DNA from: Brucella pecoris
GTDB lineage: Bacteria; Pseudomonadota; Alphaproteobacteria; Rhizobiales; Rhizobiaceae
Length of the DNA: 64,000 bases
Assembly (NCBI RefSeq): GCF_006376675.1
Contig: NZ_VEWK01000004.1
Location: forward strand, 397,968-461,967
Direction of reading: 5' to 3'
Part shown: one piece after another, positions 26,815 through 37,800 of the stretch
Layout: the number at the start of each line of letters is the position of its first letter
Numbering within the stretch: position 1 is the stretch's first letter
Notes under the pieces: model-generated
Told to the model about the DNA's origin: nothing
Seen by the model: only the letters and a program-made list of their open reading frames with translations
The model's database searches: none
Translations under genes and position numbers: made by a program

Positions 26815-27963
26815 ATGAAGTTCGTACTTCCCGCCGTTCTGCTGCTGTTCTCGCTCGCCTTTTTCACGGCGTGGTTTTCCGATCGCGGGCGACGCTTTCT
26901 TGTGTCCTGCGGCGCGTGTTTCCTGCTGATCGGCCTCGCAATGCTGGTCCAGCTCGGCAATTTTCCTGCGGATGACAGGCTGAATACTGTGCTTTCAGCG
27001 GCATTTTATGTCGGCGGCACACTGGGTGGGGGCTATGGCATTCTGCAGCGCAGCGCTCTGCGCCTTACATCCGCCTTCTACATATTGAGCTTCGCGCTCA
27101 TCGTCGGCGGCGTCTGGTATTATTGCTATATCGAGCCAAATCTTCTGTCGCGGGTCTATGTGCTCAATCTCGGCATGGCCACGCTGATCCTTTCCTTCGC
27201 ATGGCAGGCACGACGCCTGTTCAGGGGTGCGTTGGTCGACAAACTGCTGCTGGTCATGCTCGTTCTGGTGGCATTGCAATTCGTGCCACGCACGCTTCTC
27301 ACCGCTCGCTCCCTGCTCGGGGAGGTCGACGGCGAAAACTTCGCAATGACGGTGTTCTGGCAATGGACGGTGTTTTCCACCGCGGTCGCCGCAGTGCTCA
27401 CCGGCTTCGCTTTGCTGGCCGCAGCCGGTTATGATCGTATCGGCGAGCTATCGCATGAACGTGACAGCGATCCCTTGACGGGGCTTCTCAACCGGCGTGG
27501 GCTGGAAAAGCGTTACATAGCGTTTTCGCAGGCGAGAAAGGGCGTACCGGGCTGGGTCGCTGTTTGTGATATCGATTACTTCAAGGCATTGAACGATGCC
27601 TATGGCCACGCGGCGGGCGACACCGTCTTGAAGGAATTCGCCGGAATACTGCGCAAGCTCATCGGGGAACGACCGCTGATCGCCCGCACCGGCGGCGAGG
27701 AATTTGTGATCTGTCTTGACGATATGCATGCCGACAATGTTATGCAGCTTCTGGAAGGGGTGCGGCAGAATATCGAGAGACATCGGTTCCAGCGCCTTTC
27801 GAAGGAAGCCAGCGTCACATGCAGCATCGGCTGCGTTCGTCTGCCGGAGCAGGGCGATTTCTGGCAGACGGTCGATAAGGCCGATAAAATCCTCTATGCC
27901 GCCAAGAAAGAAGGGCGCAACCGGACTTATGTGGAAGGGGTGAGCCCGAACGGCGACGATTAG
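26815..27963 (+). CDS. Membrane diguanylate cyclase (GGDEF domain)
   Basis: A 382-residue protein with six to seven membrane helices in residues 1-210 and a C-terminal GGDEF domain. The domain begins DSDPLTGLLNRRG and carries the active-site sequence ARTGGEEFVICLDD near residue 295, so cyclic-di-GMP synthesis is expected. The inhibitory RxxD site normally just before the motif is absent. The membrane part resembles no sensor I can name. No clear Shine-Dalgarno precedes the ATG. It is a single gene. Confidence 0.9.
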   Translation: MKFVLPAVLLLFSLAFFTAWFSDRGRRFLVSCGACFLLIGLAMLVQLGNFPADDRLNTVLSAAFYVGGTLGGGYGILQRSALRLTSAFYILSFALIVGGVWYYCYIEPNLLSRVYVLNLGMATLILSFAWQARRLFRGALVDKLLLVMLVLVALQFVPRTLLTARSLLGEVDGENFAMTVFWQWTVFSTAVAAVLTGFALLAAAGYDRIGELSHERDSDPLTGLLNRRGLEKRYIAFSQARKGVPGWVAVCDIDYFKALNDAYGHAAGDTVLKEFAGILRKLIGERPLIARTGGEEFVICLDDMHADNVMQLLEGVRQNIERHRFQRLSKEASVTCSIGCVRLPEQGDFWQTVDKADKILYAAKKEGRNRTYVEGVSPNGDD

Positions 27964-28106
27964 TCTATGAGTAGGGACGAATTTTGGGGATGGCGGTTTT
28001 TACGGTTGGTCTTCGATAACTTTCCGGTGATGATCCGTACATTGCCGCAAATCATGCTTATTATCGCCGCCGATAATGTGAGTACCGAGGAGTTCCCGAA
28101 AGTCCG

Positions 28107-28520
28107 ATGAAATTCATGTCCGTTATGTTGCCTGCGTCCGCTGTTGTCGGTTTCATGTTGCTTAGCTTGGCGGTTTCCCCGTCTTTCGCGATGAATGCCT
28201 CTGAAAAAGCCCAGCTTGAGAAACTCGATCCGGCAACCCGTCTGGAGCAGCGTTGCGATGTGGAAGCCATGGAACGCATCACGCGGGAACAGAACAAGTT
28301 TTCGGTCGACAAGGTTTTGGCTTATGCCTTCTCCGATCCGGTGACCAAGAAAAACTCCATCAAGGCGGATGGCGCCGCTTTCCGCAGCCGCGAGCACTGG
28401 TACAAGTTGTCCTTCGTCTGCAAGACGGATGAGGAACACATCAATATCGTTTCGTTTCGTTACGATATCGGCGATGAAGTGCCGCAGAACCAGTGGGACA
28501 AGCATTACCTCGTCCCATAA
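28107..28520 (+). CDS. DUF930 family exported protein
   Basis: A 137-residue protein with a signal peptide (residues 1-28, ending SPSFA). The mature part has the DUF930 pattern: LEKLDPATRLEQRCDVEAMERI and, near the end, WYKLSFVCKTDEEHINIVSFRYDIG, with two cysteines that could pair. The family is common in Rhizobiales and has no known function. It converges with the MliC-like gene, 8 bp apart. Confidence 0.82.
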   Translation: MKFMSVMLPASAVVGFMLLSLAVSPSFAMNASEKAQLEKLDPATRLEQRCDVEAMERITREQNKFSVDKVLAYAFSDPVTKKNSIKADGAAFRSREHWYKLSFVCKTDEEHINIVSFRYDIGDEVPQNQWDKHYLVP

Positions 28521-28528
28521 CAGGATTT

Positions 28529-28915
28529 CTATTCTTCCTGATCGTCCGAACGGCAGGCCGAAAGCAGCGTCACTTCCTTGGCAGTGTGATCGGCTTCGAG
28601 GTGGCTCAGCACGGCTTGACCGTCCTTATCGTTCCAGCGGTAGCTGTCCTGCTCATCGATGGCGACATATTTCTTGAGATTGTCGTGCCATTGCAGCGCG
28701 ATCATTTTGCCTTCGGCGTCGAGAACTGCAAAGCCGGGGCCGCTGCCGTTGCGAATATAGGTGACAGGCACGACGACGCCGCGTTCGCAAATGTAATCGA
28801 CCCTTTCAATGGTGTTCGTCTGGGAGCTCTGCGCTGACGCCGACAATGCGGAAGCCAGCGTCAAACCCGCTGTCATCATTGGTAAGACGTAAAATTTGCC
28901 TGTGCTGTATGCCAT
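28529..28915 (-). CDS. MliC-type lysozyme inhibitor-like protein
   Basis: A 128-residue exported protein with a signal peptide ending ASALSASAQ. The mature domain has the MliC features: VDYICERGVVVPVTYIRNG, a central FAVLDAEGKMIALQW strand, and a late cysteine in LLSACRSDD. No lipobox cysteine is seen, so it would be periplasmic (PliC-like). Such proteins block host C-type lysozyme. The frame is open further upstream, but the ATG at 28915 gives the signal peptide. Confidence 0.8.
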   Translation of the reverse strand: MAYSTGKFYVLPMMTAGLTLASALSASAQSSQTNTIERVDYICERGVVVPVTYIRNGSGPGFAVLDAEGKMIALQWHDNLKKYVAIDEQDSYRWNDKDGQAVLSHLEADHTAKEVTLLSACRSDDQEE

Positions 28916-29059
28916 GATTGAAAATCCTTTGGTCAGCCAATTCAGCATCTTGAAGATATCCCTTCGCGACAAGGGTTCAAGACCGGATGGATTGTCTTGG
29001 TTAATCACTGAAGGTGCCCGAAAAAAGATTGTCGACCAGCCGATTTCCTGCAACCGAAA

Positions 29060-29165
29060 CAGGTTTCGCCCGTTGTTAGCCTGCCAGTCGCGAGATTGTC
29101 GCGAGACTGGCCGAGGCCCGGATGAATACTTGCCCCCCGCAACCCCCGTCCGGGCCTCACTTTTT
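29060..29165 (+). ncRNA. Candidate small RNA with two hairpins and a C-rich loop
   Basis: In the 365-bp gene-free region 28916-29280 there are two consecutive hairpins. The first, 29083-29111, pairs GCCAGTC..GCGA with TCGCGAGACTGGC. The second has a perfect 10-bp stem GAGGCCCGGA / TCCGGGCCTC (29113-29158), a 26-base loop rich in C (CCCCCC and CCCCC), and TTTTT at 29161-29165. This is the form of an intrinsic terminator for a small RNA on the plus strand. The 5' end is a guess. Families to compare are suhB/MmgR and other alphaproteobacterial sRNAs. Confidence 0.5.
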
Positions 29166-29280
29166 AGGGGGCGGAATAAATATTTCTAAAATTATTGGGG
29201 TTGTTTCTGCGTAGAAACAGCGATTAGATCATATGAAGCTCAATTTAACAAAAATTTATATTAAAGTCCGGTGATTATAT

Positions 29281-30114
29281 ATGACGCTTAATCTTATCGT
29301 AGCCCTAGTTGTTATCGGTTTACTCCTGTTACATTTCAAATGGCGTAAGACAGGGGTCGCTCTTATCGGCCTCGCCGTCATTTTTTATGGTGCGATTGCT
29401 TCGGCAATTCTCCCCGATTATTTGATGGACCGGCTGCAATCTTCCTATTCATCGCAATTGCAAACGCAGCTTGAAGACAATACCGCGTTCATCGTCTTTG
29501 GGATGGGAACGCAGGCCATCAATGAGCGCGGCCAGAAAATGGTCGAACCGCTTGCCTTCTCCTATGGGCCGATCCTGGCGGCTGTCGCCATGAACCATCA
29601 GTGTGTCGAGAAAGGTTTTGGCTGCAAGTTCATCACCAGCGGTGCCGATGTGGCCGGAACGGGCGTTTCCGAGGCCGAGTCGATCGCTATGCAGCTCGAA
29701 AAGGCGGGCGTCGATCCGGCTTCCATCCTGCTTGACGACAAGAGCCGCAACACCTGGCAGAATTCCAAGAACACGGCTGCGATCCTGCGCGAGATCAAAC
29801 CGGTGAAGGTCGTTCTGCTGCAGGCTGCGCCGATGATGACCCGTGATCTTCTCTACCTGGCGCATTTCGGCGTAAAGCCTGACCCGGTCGCAACCGGTTA
29901 TCTGACCGGATCTCATACCAATATGTCTTCGCCCAGCCTGTATTTCCTGGCGACCGATCTGGCGCTTCACGAGGAAATCGGGGTCCTGCGTTACGTAGTC
30001 TATAATTTCATGGGCTGGAACGAGCCGAAACAGCCTCCGCTCGAACCGGGGCCAGCTACGGATAGCGCCCCTGTCGGAACAACACCTTCCGTCGAGCCCG
30101 TGCCGGCCCAGTGA
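29281..30114 (+). CDS. YdcF/ElyC-type (DUF218) membrane protein
   Basis: A 277-residue protein with two N-terminal helices (residues 3-20 and 24-45) and a DUF218 domain: AFIVFGMGTQ, then VSEAESIAMQLEKAGVDPAS and LLDDKSRNTWQNSKNT. The Glu and Asn residues in those segments are the conserved family positions. Members act in envelope (undecaprenyl-phosphate and O-antigen/ECA) metabolism, but the reaction is uncertain. The tail after residue 255 is proline-rich and probably disordered. The gene before it is the candidate small RNA. Confidence 0.85.
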   Translation: MTLNLIVALVVIGLLLLHFKWRKTGVALIGLAVIFYGAIASAILPDYLMDRLQSSYSSQLQTQLEDNTAFIVFGMGTQAINERGQKMVEPLAFSYGPILAAVAMNHQCVEKGFGCKFITSGADVAGTGVSEAESIAMQLEKAGVDPASILLDDKSRNTWQNSKNTAAILREIKPVKVVLLQAAPMMTRDLLYLAHFGVKPDPVATGYLTGSHTNMSSPSLYFLATDLALHEEIGVLRYVVYNFMGWNEPKQPPLEPGPATDSAPVGTTPSVEPVPAQ

Positions 30115-30118
30115 GTTA

Positions 30119-30220
30119 GAGCATAATCCGACCGGAATGAAACGAAGGCGATCAAGATTATGCTTCGAATAGAAGAATTTAGAGCGCCGATCTGATTCAA
30201 TCAGATCGAAATGCGCTCTA
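30119..30220. repeat. Palindromic intergenic repeat (Bru-RS/ORIP-like), copy C
   Basis: A left arm of a different sequence (AGCATAATCCGACCGGAATG ... GATTATGCT) is joined to the AGAGCGCCGATCTGATTCAA type right module. It begins just after the YdcF-like stop. Confidence 0.8.
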
Positions 30221-30388
30221 ATGTTGCTATCGTCGGCATGTTTCGGCATGCCGACGGAAAAAATATCCCCGAAATCTCCCATAAAGTGAGTAGATTTTTC
30301 GAAGTCGTTTCAAATAACGACCGGCTTGTGGCATCCTGTCGTCAAAGACCTCTGATACTGTCTTGACCAATGGAACATGGAGGCGGTC

Positions 30389-31417
30389 ATGAAAATATCG
30401 AGATTTTCGCTCACTTTGGCAGCATTTGTAGCCGCGGCTTCGCTGGCTGGAACCGTTCAGGCAAGCCTTGCGGATCAGACACTTCTCAACGTGTCCTACG
30501 ATCCGACGCGTGAACTCTACAAGGATTACAACGCCGCTTTTGCCGCCCACTGGAAGGCGGAAACCGGCGAAACCGTCACCATCCGCGCATCCCATGGCGG
30601 GTCGGGCAAGCAGGCGCGTTCGGTGATCGACGGCATCAAGGCGGATGTGGTCACGCTGGCGCTCGAAAGCGATATCGATGCGATTGCCGAGCTTTCGGGC
30701 AAGATCGACAAGGACTGGCGCAAGCGCCTGCCCAACAATTCCTCGCCCTATACTTCGACCATCGTCTTTCTCGTGCGCAAGGGAAATCCCAAGGGCATCA
30801 AGGACTGGGGCGATCTGGTGAAGGACGGCGTCGAGGTCATCACGCCGAACCCGAAGACCTCCGGCGGCGCACGCTGGAACTATCTTGCCGCATGGGCGTG
30901 GGCCTATAAGGAGTACGGCGGTGACGAGCAGAAGATCAAGGATTACATCGCCGAACTGTTCCGCCATGTGCCTGTGCTCGACACAGGTGCGCGCGGCTCG
31001 ACAACCACTTTCGTGCAGCGCCAGCTCGGCGATGTGCTGCTTGCCTGGGAAAACGAAGCCTATCTTTCGGTCGCGGAATTCGGCGAGGATGCATTCGACA
31101 TCGTCGTTCCACCGCAGTCCATTCTGGCTGAACCGCCGGTTGCGGTGGTGGACAAGAACGCCGAGGAAAACGGCACCACCAAGCTGGCACAGGCCTATCT
31201 CGAATATCTGTACTCGCCGGAAGGGCAGGCCATTGCCGCCAAGCATTTCTACCGCCCGTCGAAGCCTGACATCATCCCAGCCGACAAGCAGCGCAAGTTC
31301 CCCGACTTGACGCTGGTGACGATCGATGATCCGATTTTCGGCGGATGGGCGAAAGCACAACCCTATCATTTTGGAGATGGAGGAACGTTCGACCAGCTCT
31401 ACAAACCGGGAAAATAA
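30389..31417 (+). CDS. sbp: Sulfate/thiosulfate ABC transporter substrate-binding protein
   Basis: A 342-residue periplasmic protein with a signal peptide (about residues 1-24). The mature part begins [20 protein letters not shown], the family opening. The ligand loop [15 protein letters not shown] and the segment [20 protein letters not shown] are the sulfate-binding hallmarks, as is [12 protein letters not shown]. The ATG at 30389 has GGAGG five bases upstream. It is first in sbp-cysT-cysW-cysA. Sulfate versus thiosulfate preference cannot be read. Confidence 0.95.
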   Translation: MKISRFSLTLAAFVAAASLAGTVQASLADQTLLNVSYDPTRELYKDYNAAFAAHWKAETGETVTIRASHGGSGKQARSVIDGIKADVVTLALESDIDAIAELSGKIDKDWRKRLPNNSSPYTSTIVFLVRKGNPKGIKDWGDLVKDGVEVITPNPKTSGGARWNYLAAWAWAYKEYGGDEQKIKDYIAELFRHVPVLDTGARGSTTTFVQRQLGDVLLAWENEAYLSVAEFGEDAFDIVVPPQSILAEPPVAVVDKNAEENGTTKLAQAYLEYLYSPEGQAIAAKHFYRPSKPDIIPADKQRKFPDLTLVTIDDPIFGGWAKAQPYHFGDGGTFDQLYKPGK

Positions 31418-31474
31418 TCCGGAATTCGAGAGCGATCAGTAATATCAAATACTGAAGAGGGAACAAACCAACGC

Positions 31475-32341
31475 ATGTCTTCGCTCCCTGCACGGGCCAG
31501 AGCAGGGTCGCACTTCAGAAAGCCGAGCGTCATTCCCGGTTTCGGGCTGACGTTCGGCTTCAGTGTTGCCTATCTGACCCTTCTCATTCTCATCCCGCTT
31601 GCGGCATTGGTGCTGCGTTCCACCGAAGTCGGTTTTTCCGGTTTCTGGCGTCTCGTCACAGACGAGCGCACATTGAGAGCACTTGAAACGAGCTTTGGCA
31701 CCGCTTTCATCGCAGCGCTGGTCAATGTCGTGTTCGGCGTCATCCTTGCCTGGGTTTTGGTACGCTATCGGTTTCCGGGACGCCGGTTCGTCGATGCGAT
31801 CGTCGATATTCCTTTCGCGCTGCCGACGGCAGTAGCCGGTATTGCGCTTGCCGCGATCTATGCGCCGAATGGCTGGATCGGCAGCCTGGTGGCCCCGTTC
31901 GGCATTCGCATCGCCTTTTCGCGGGCGGGCATCGTTATCGCGCTGATCTTCATCGGCCTGCCATTCGTGGTGCGCACGGTCCAGCCGATCATGGAGGAAA
32001 TCAGCCGGGAGGTCGAAGAGGCGGCGGCAACGCTTGGCGCATCCCGGTTCCAGACGATCTGGCGGGTGCTGCTGCCAAGCCTGCAGCCCGCCATCCTGAC
32101 CGGCTTCGCGCTCGCCTTCGCGCGCGGCGTGGGTGAATATGGCTCGGTTATCTTCATCGCGGGCAATACGCCCTATGTCTCGGAAATTGCGCCGCTTCTG
32201 ATCGTCATCAAGCTGGAGGAATATGACTATGCCGGGGCGACAGCGCTTGCCACGGTGATGCTGGCGCTTTCCTTCGCGATGCTGCTTTTCATCAATCTCA
32301 TTCAGACGTGGACACGGAGGAAATATGGTCATGGCGAATGA
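31475..32341 (+). CDS. cysT: Sulfate transporter permease CysT (CysU)
   Basis: A 288-residue inner-membrane permease with six helices. The EAA-loop segment [22 protein letters not shown] near residue 185 is the site that meets the CysA ATPase. The start of the first helix, [21 protein letters not shown], is typical. The gene overlaps cysW by 17 bp. Confidence 0.93.
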   Translation: MSSLPARARAGSHFRKPSVIPGFGLTFGFSVAYLTLLILIPLAALVLRSTEVGFSGFWRLVTDERTLRALETSFGTAFIAALVNVVFGVILAWVLVRYRFPGRRFVDAIVDIPFALPTAVAGIALAAIYAPNGWIGSLVAPFGIRIAFSRAGIVIALIFIGLPFVVRTVQPIMEEISREVEEAAATLGASRFQTIWRVLLPSLQPAILTGFALAFARGVGEYGSVIFIAGNTPYVSEIAPLLIVIKLEEYDYAGATALATVMLALSFAMLLFINLIQTWTRRKYGHGE

Positions 32342-33209
32342 ACCTGCCTCTGCCGTTTCCCGCAACAGCCGAAGCGCCGTCACCGAAAGCCCGACGACGC
32401 GCATCACGCTGATCGCTATCGCGCTTGCCTTTCTGGCCCTGTTCCTCATTCTGCCGGTGATCGCGGTTTTCGTGGAAGCCTTCCGAAAGGGGGCTGGTGA
32501 CTATCTGGCGGCACTGGTCGAACCGGACGCCTGGGCTGCGATCCGTCTTACGCTGATGGTTGCGGCCATCGCCGTGCCGCTCAATCTGGTCTTCGGCATC
32601 GCGGCAGCATGGGCAATCGCCAAGTTCGAATTCAAGGGCAAGGCGCTGCTGACGACGCTGATCGATCTGCCCTTTTCCGTGTCGCCGGTTATTTCCGGTC
32701 TTGTTTTCGTGCTGCTTTTCTCAAGTCACAGCCTGCTCGGACCGTGGCTGTCACGGCATGGGATCGAGATATTGTTCGCCGTTCCGGGCATCGTTCTGGC
32801 AACGGTGTTCGTCACGTTTCCGTTTGTTGCACGCGAACTGATCCCGCTGATGCAGGAGCAGGGAACCGGCGATGAGGAGGCGGCGATTTCGCTCGGCGCC
32901 AATGGCTGGCAGACCTTTCGCTATGTGACGCTGCCCAATATCAAATGGGGGCTGCTTTACGGCGTGCTGCTCTGTAATGCCCGTGCAATGGGTGAATTCG
33001 GCGCTGTTTCCGTTGTCTCTGGACATATTCGCGGTCTCACCAATACGATGCCGCTGCATGTGGAAATTCTCTACAACGAATATAACTTCGTCGGTGCATT
33101 TGCGGTGGCATCGCTGCTGGCTTTTCTGGCGCTTTTGACGCTCGCCATCAAGACGGCGCTGGAATTGCGCTATGGCGATGAACTGGCCGGCAGCGGAAAC
33201 GGACATTAA
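32325..33209 (+). CDS. cysW: Sulfate transporter permease CysW
   Basis: A 294-residue permease partner of CysT. Its EAA loop [22 protein letters not shown] lies near residue 183, and the periplasmic-facing [15 protein letters not shown] segment is typical of CysW. GGAGG stands close before the ATG at 32325. It overlaps the end of cysT by 17 bp. Confidence 0.93.
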   Translation: MVMANEPASAVSRNSRSAVTESPTTRITLIAIALAFLALFLILPVIAVFVEAFRKGAGDYLAALVEPDAWAAIRLTLMVAAIAVPLNLVFGIAAAWAIAKFEFKGKALLTTLIDLPFSVSPVISGLVFVLLFSSHSLLGPWLSRHGIEILFAVPGIVLATVFVTFPFVARELIPLMQEQGTGDEEAAISLGANGWQTFRYVTLPNIKWGLLYGVLLCNARAMGEFGAVSVVSGHIRGLTNTMPLHVEILYNEYNFVGAFAVASLLAFLALLTLAIKTALELRYGDELAGSGNGH

Positions 33210-33248
33210 AATTAAATCGATAGCCGCCCGCATGGCGGTGGAAATAAA

Positions 33249-33352
33249 GCATGTCTCCCAAAAGCGGGAACCGGTTTTGGGGCAAAGACATGCGTAAAAA
33301 CAAACAGATAGAGCATTTCCGACGATTTAATTCGGACAGGAAATGCTCTAAG
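33249..33352. repeat. Palindromic intergenic repeat (Bru-RS/ORIP-like), copy D, between cysW and cysA
   Basis: The left module AGCATGTCTCCCAAAAGCGG and the mirrored GGTTTTGGGGCAAAGACATGC arm differ from copies A and B, while the right module AGAGCATTTCC...GGAAATGCTCT is that of copy B. It splits the sulfate operon with a hairpin of about 100 bp. Confidence 0.85.
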
Positions 33353-33386
33353 CATGGCCGCGAGGCGGTAGGGGAAAGGATTGGGA

Positions 33387-34451
33387 ATGGAAGTTCGTGT
33401 TGCCGGTGTGCGTAAGGAGTTCGCTCGCTTTCCGGCGTTGCATAATGTCTCGCTGGATATTCGTTCCGGCGAGCTGATCGCTTTACTGGGGCCTTCCGGC
33501 TCTGGCAAGACCACGCTTTTGCGCCTGATTGCCGGGCTGGAAACGCCGACCGAGGGCACGATTTTCTTCGGCGATGAGGATGCGTCGCAGAAGAGCGTCC
33601 AGGAGCGCAATGTCGGCTTCGTCTTCCAGCATTATGCGCTGTTCCGTCATATGACGGTGGCGGACAATATCGGCTTCGGTCTGAAGGTGCGTCCAAGCGC
33701 GACACGTCCGTCGAGTGACGATATTCGCAACCGCGCGCTGGAACTGCTCGATCTCGTCCAGTTGCAGGGACTGGAGAAGCGTTATCCGGCACAGCTTTCC
33801 GGCGGTCAGCGCCAGCGCGTGGCGCTTGCCCGCGCCATGGCGATCGAACCGAAAGTCCTGCTTCTCGATGAACCCTTCGGCGCCCTCGATGCGCTGGTGC
33901 GCAAGGAACTGCGCCGCTGGCTGCGCGAGATTCACGACAAGACCGGCCACACGACCGTTTTCGTGACTCACGATCAGGACGAGGCGCTGGAGCTTGCCGA
34001 TCGCGTGGTGGTGATGAGCCAGGGTCGTATCGAGCAGGTCGGCACACCGGACGAAGTCTATGACAATCCGAATTCCCCCGGTGTCTATGGCTTCATAGGC
34101 GAGTCCAGCACGCTTCCGGTGCGGGTTGAAAAGGGCGAAATCTGGCTGGTGGATCGCAATATCGGCCTGAGGGTCGAAGATCAGGCGGATGGTGACGCGC
34201 AGCTCTTCTTCCGTCCGCATGATGTCGAATTGCTGGATGGCTGCGGCGGCTGCATCGCAGGCACCGTGGTGGCAAGCCGCCGTTCGGGCGGCAAGCGGCG
34301 CGTCGAACTGGAAGTTGGCGGCGCACGCGAGCGGGTCGAGATCGAAATTCCAGCCGAACATCCGGCGGCGGAGAAAAGCCGCATCGCTTTCCGCCCACGT
34401 TACTGGAAGCTTTTTCCAGCAGGAGCAACCGGTTCGCAATCTGGTTCCTGA
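33387..34451 (+). CDS. cysA: Sulfate transporter ATP-binding protein CysA
   Basis: A 354-residue ABC ATPase. Walker A is [12 protein letters not shown] near residues 37-48, the signature is [15 protein letters not shown], and Walker B is [12 protein letters not shown], followed by switch His in [11 protein letters not shown]. The C-terminal ~115 residues form the regulatory TOBE-like domain. The ATG at 33387 is used; a TTG six bases earlier is in frame. A terminator lies 28 bp past the stop. It is separated from cysW by a palindromic repeat. Confidence 0.94.
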   Translation: MEVRVAGVRKEFARFPALHNVSLDIRSGELIALLGPSGSGKTTLLRLIAGLETPTEGTIFFGDEDASQKSVQERNVGFVFQHYALFRHMTVADNIGFGLKVRPSATRPSSDDIRNRALELLDLVQLQGLEKRYPAQLSGGQRQRVALARAMAIEPKVLLLDEPFGALDALVRKELRRWLREIHDKTGHTTVFVTHDQDEALELADRVVVMSQGRIEQVGTPDEVYDNPNSPGVYGFIGESSTLPVRVEKGEIWLVDRNIGLRVEDQADGDAQLFFRPHDVELLDGCGGCIAGTVVASRRSGGKRRVELEVGGARERVEIEIPAEHPAAEKSRIAFRPRYWKLFPAGATGSQSGS

Positions 34452-34478
34452 TCGTCACTTTCCGGTGAACCGAAACAC

Positions 34479-34525
34479 AAAGCCCGGCAGATGCGCGGTG
34501 ATTCCCGCAAGCCCGCCGGGCTTTT
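34479..34525 (+). terminator. Terminator after cysA
   Basis: AAAGCCCGGC (34479-34488) pairs with GCCGGGCTTTT (34515-34525) across a 26-base loop that can itself fold. The remainder of the 395-bp spacer before cgs (34526-34846) holds a near-perfect dyad, CGCATTTTGGCCAAATGCG at 34709-34727, and no gene. Confidence 0.7.
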
Positions 34526-34846
34526 CTGTATTGAAGGCCCTGAGCCGGGTGCGGCGAAATTTTCCGGCGCGTTACCTGCGGTAGTATTATTTTTATTTTC
34601 AATATGTTAGGGTTGCAGGAAACGGGGTGTTCCATAACGCAACATTAATGGGCGGAAAGAATTGTGCGTTGCGATTCAAACGGTTTGAAGATCAGCACAT
34701 TGCGCCGTCGCATTTTGGCCAAATGCGGTCGACATTCAGGGAACCGATCATGGATACTGCCGTTTCCTTGAAATGAAAATTCGAAATAATGTCAGTATCC
34801 ACCCGCCGCAGATAACTCATTTCCTTCGGAAAGGCTGTTAAGGCAG

Positions 34847-37800
34847 ATGCCGGAATTGTCTTCTTCGCTCTCCAATTCAACCTCTACCGAGAATAAATCG
34901 CCGATGCCGCAATCTTCGATGGAACCCAAATCCAGCGAGCCCGATGCATCGGGCCGGATTCCGCCTGAACAACCATCCCCCATCCGGGCTTTATACAAGA
35001 CCGAGGAAGAGCTTGGCGCGCTTGCCGCAGCCGTAGCGCGGGGCGAAGACATTCCGCTGCCAGGCTACCTTGCCTTTCCGTTCGATCAGCGCCTGTCCGA
35101 GAACGGCAAGCTGATCCTGCATGCCTATCGCGCATCAGATGCCGCGTCGCGTGCGGGGGAAACCATCACGCCAGCCGCACAATGGCTGCTCGACAATCAC
35201 TACCAGATCGACAAGAACGTGCAGCAGGCCCGGCGCGACCTGCCGCGGCGCTTCATCCGCCAGCTACCGCTCTACAAGGCCCCGGTCGAAAAATATGAAG
35301 GTATGCCGCGCATTTTCGCGCTGGCCTGGCTTTATGTCGCCCATACGGACAGCAATTTCTCGCTGAAGACGCTGACGGCCATCGTCAAGGGTTTCCAGAC
35401 TGTGGAGCCGCTGAAGATCGGTGAATTGTGGGCGCTGCCGTCTGCGGTGCGCTATTTCCTGATCGAGAATGCACGCCGTCTGGCGCTGCGCGTCGACCGC
35501 GCGCGCATCATGCGCAATCTCGCCAATACGGCTGCCGACCGCATCGTGGTCGCTGCCGACGGAGCCGAACTGGATTCGGTTCTCGCTCAATATGCCGATG
35601 CCGCCCGCGACAGCACGTTCGCGACCCATCTTCTCTATCGCCTGCGTTCCTCATCGACAGACACCACAGCGGCTGCAAGCTGGCTGGAACGGATTCTGGA
35701 GCAGGAAGGCAGCAATCCGGAAGATGCCATCGTCGAGGAACATGCCCGCCAGTCCACCGGCGGTGTCACGATGGGCAATGTCATCCGCAGCCTGAAATCC
35801 ATTGACGACGTTGACTGGGAAACCTGGTTCGAAACCGTCAACGAGGTCGATGCGATCCTGCGCGACCACAGCGATTTCGAACTTCTGGATTTCCGCTCCC
35901 GCAATGCCTATCGCGTGACCATTGAAAAGCTCGCCCGCTATTCGGACATGAGCGAAATCGACATCACCTGGGCAGCGCTCAAGCTGGCCGAGGATGGTCA
36001 TCGTGCGGAAAAGGCAGGTCATCCCGAGGCGGAAGGCAAGGGCGCAATCGCCTATTACCTGTCCGGAGAAGGCCGCGAGGAACTGGAGAAAGTCTGCGGC
36101 TACAAGGCGCCGTTTGGCGTCAAGGCGTTGCGCTTCTATCGCGGCCTTGGACTGTTCGGCCTGTTCATTCCAACCGCGATCTTCACGATCCTGATTCTAT
36201 TGCTCGTCAATTACTGCATGATCCGCGCCGGTCTATCGACGGATCTGCGCACGCTGTTCACGCTTCTGGCGATCTTCCCGGCAATGGATGCGTCCTATTC
36301 GCTGTTCAATGCGCTGGTGCCGTGGTTCGTTCAGCCGACACGGCTGATCGGTTTCGAATATAAGGAAGGCTTGCCGGAGGAAGCGCGCACGCTGGTCGCG
36401 GTGCCGACCTTCATCACCTCGCGTGACTCCATCGACGAGCAGATCCGCAATCTGGAAGTCCATTATCTCACCAATCCGCGTGGCGAAATCTACTTTGCGC
36501 TGGTCAGCGACTGGACCGATGCGAAGCAGGAAATCACGCCTGCGGACATGGAAATCTATGAATATGCCCGTGAGGAAATCGCCAAGCTCAACGAGCACTA
36601 TACCGGCGGCGACCAGCCGCGCTTTTTCCTCCTGCACCGCCGTCGCCTGTTCAACGAGAAGCAGAATTGCTGGATGGGGTGGGAGCGCAAGCGCGGCAAG
36701 CTGCATGAGCTGAACCTGCTCTTACGCGGTGATCAGGATACGAGTTTCTTCCCGGCGGACGAGCGCCTGCCGAAGGAAATCAAATATGTGATGACGCTGG
36801 ATGCCGATACGCGTCTGACGCCGGAATCCGTCACACATCTGGCCGGCAAGCTCAGCCATCCGCTGAACCGTCCCGTCATCGATGACAAGACCGGCAAGGT
36901 CGTGCGCGGCTATGGCATTTTGCAGCCGCGCGTCACGCCCTCGCTCACCACTGGCGACGAGGCGTCGTTCCTGCAGCGCGTCTTCTCGGTCAATCGCGGG
37001 ATCGATCCTTACGTCTTCGCTGTGTCCGACACCTATCAGGATCTGCTTGGCGAAGGCACCTTCACGGGCAAGGGGCTCTACGACATCGACGCTTTCGAGG
37101 CGGCGTTGAAGGGCCGTGTGCCGGAAAACACGCTGCTCAGTCACGATCTTCTCGAAGGCGGCTATGCCCGCGCGGCTCTGGTCAGCGACGTCGAAGTGGT
37201 CGAGGATTATCCGACGGGCTACAATGTCGACGTGTCGCGTCACCATCGCTGGGCGCGTGGCGACTGGCAACTTCTGCCTTGGCTGTTTTCGACGAGCCGT
37301 GGCGTCAGCCACATCACGCGCTGGAAGATGGTCGACAATCTGCGCCGCTCGCTCAATCCGATCCTGTGGCTGGTCGCAGCCGTTGTCGGCTGGAGCGTGC
37401 TGCCAATCGGGCCTGCTGCCGTCTGGCAGGGCTTCCTCATTCTCTCCATGTTCGTCGCGCCGACATTCGGTATTGTCACCAATCTTATTCCATCGAACAT
37501 GGACTATTCGCTGAAAGGCCATGCGCAGTCGGTGCTGACCGACATCGCGCTCGGCACGGCGGACGTGGCGCTGCGCACCACTTTCATCGCCCATTCGGCG
37601 TTCCTGATGGCGGATGCCATTGCGCGCACCGTCTATCGCCTGTTCGTTTCGCATCGCAATCTTCTGGAATGGCGCACGGCAGCGCAGGCGAGAACCTCGC
37701 CCGATACGCTGCTTTACTATTTCCAGCTCATGTGGCCCGCCATAGCGATTGCGGGTCTGGCGATCTTCTTCCCGCTTGCTGCCCAAAGTCATGCGGCAAT

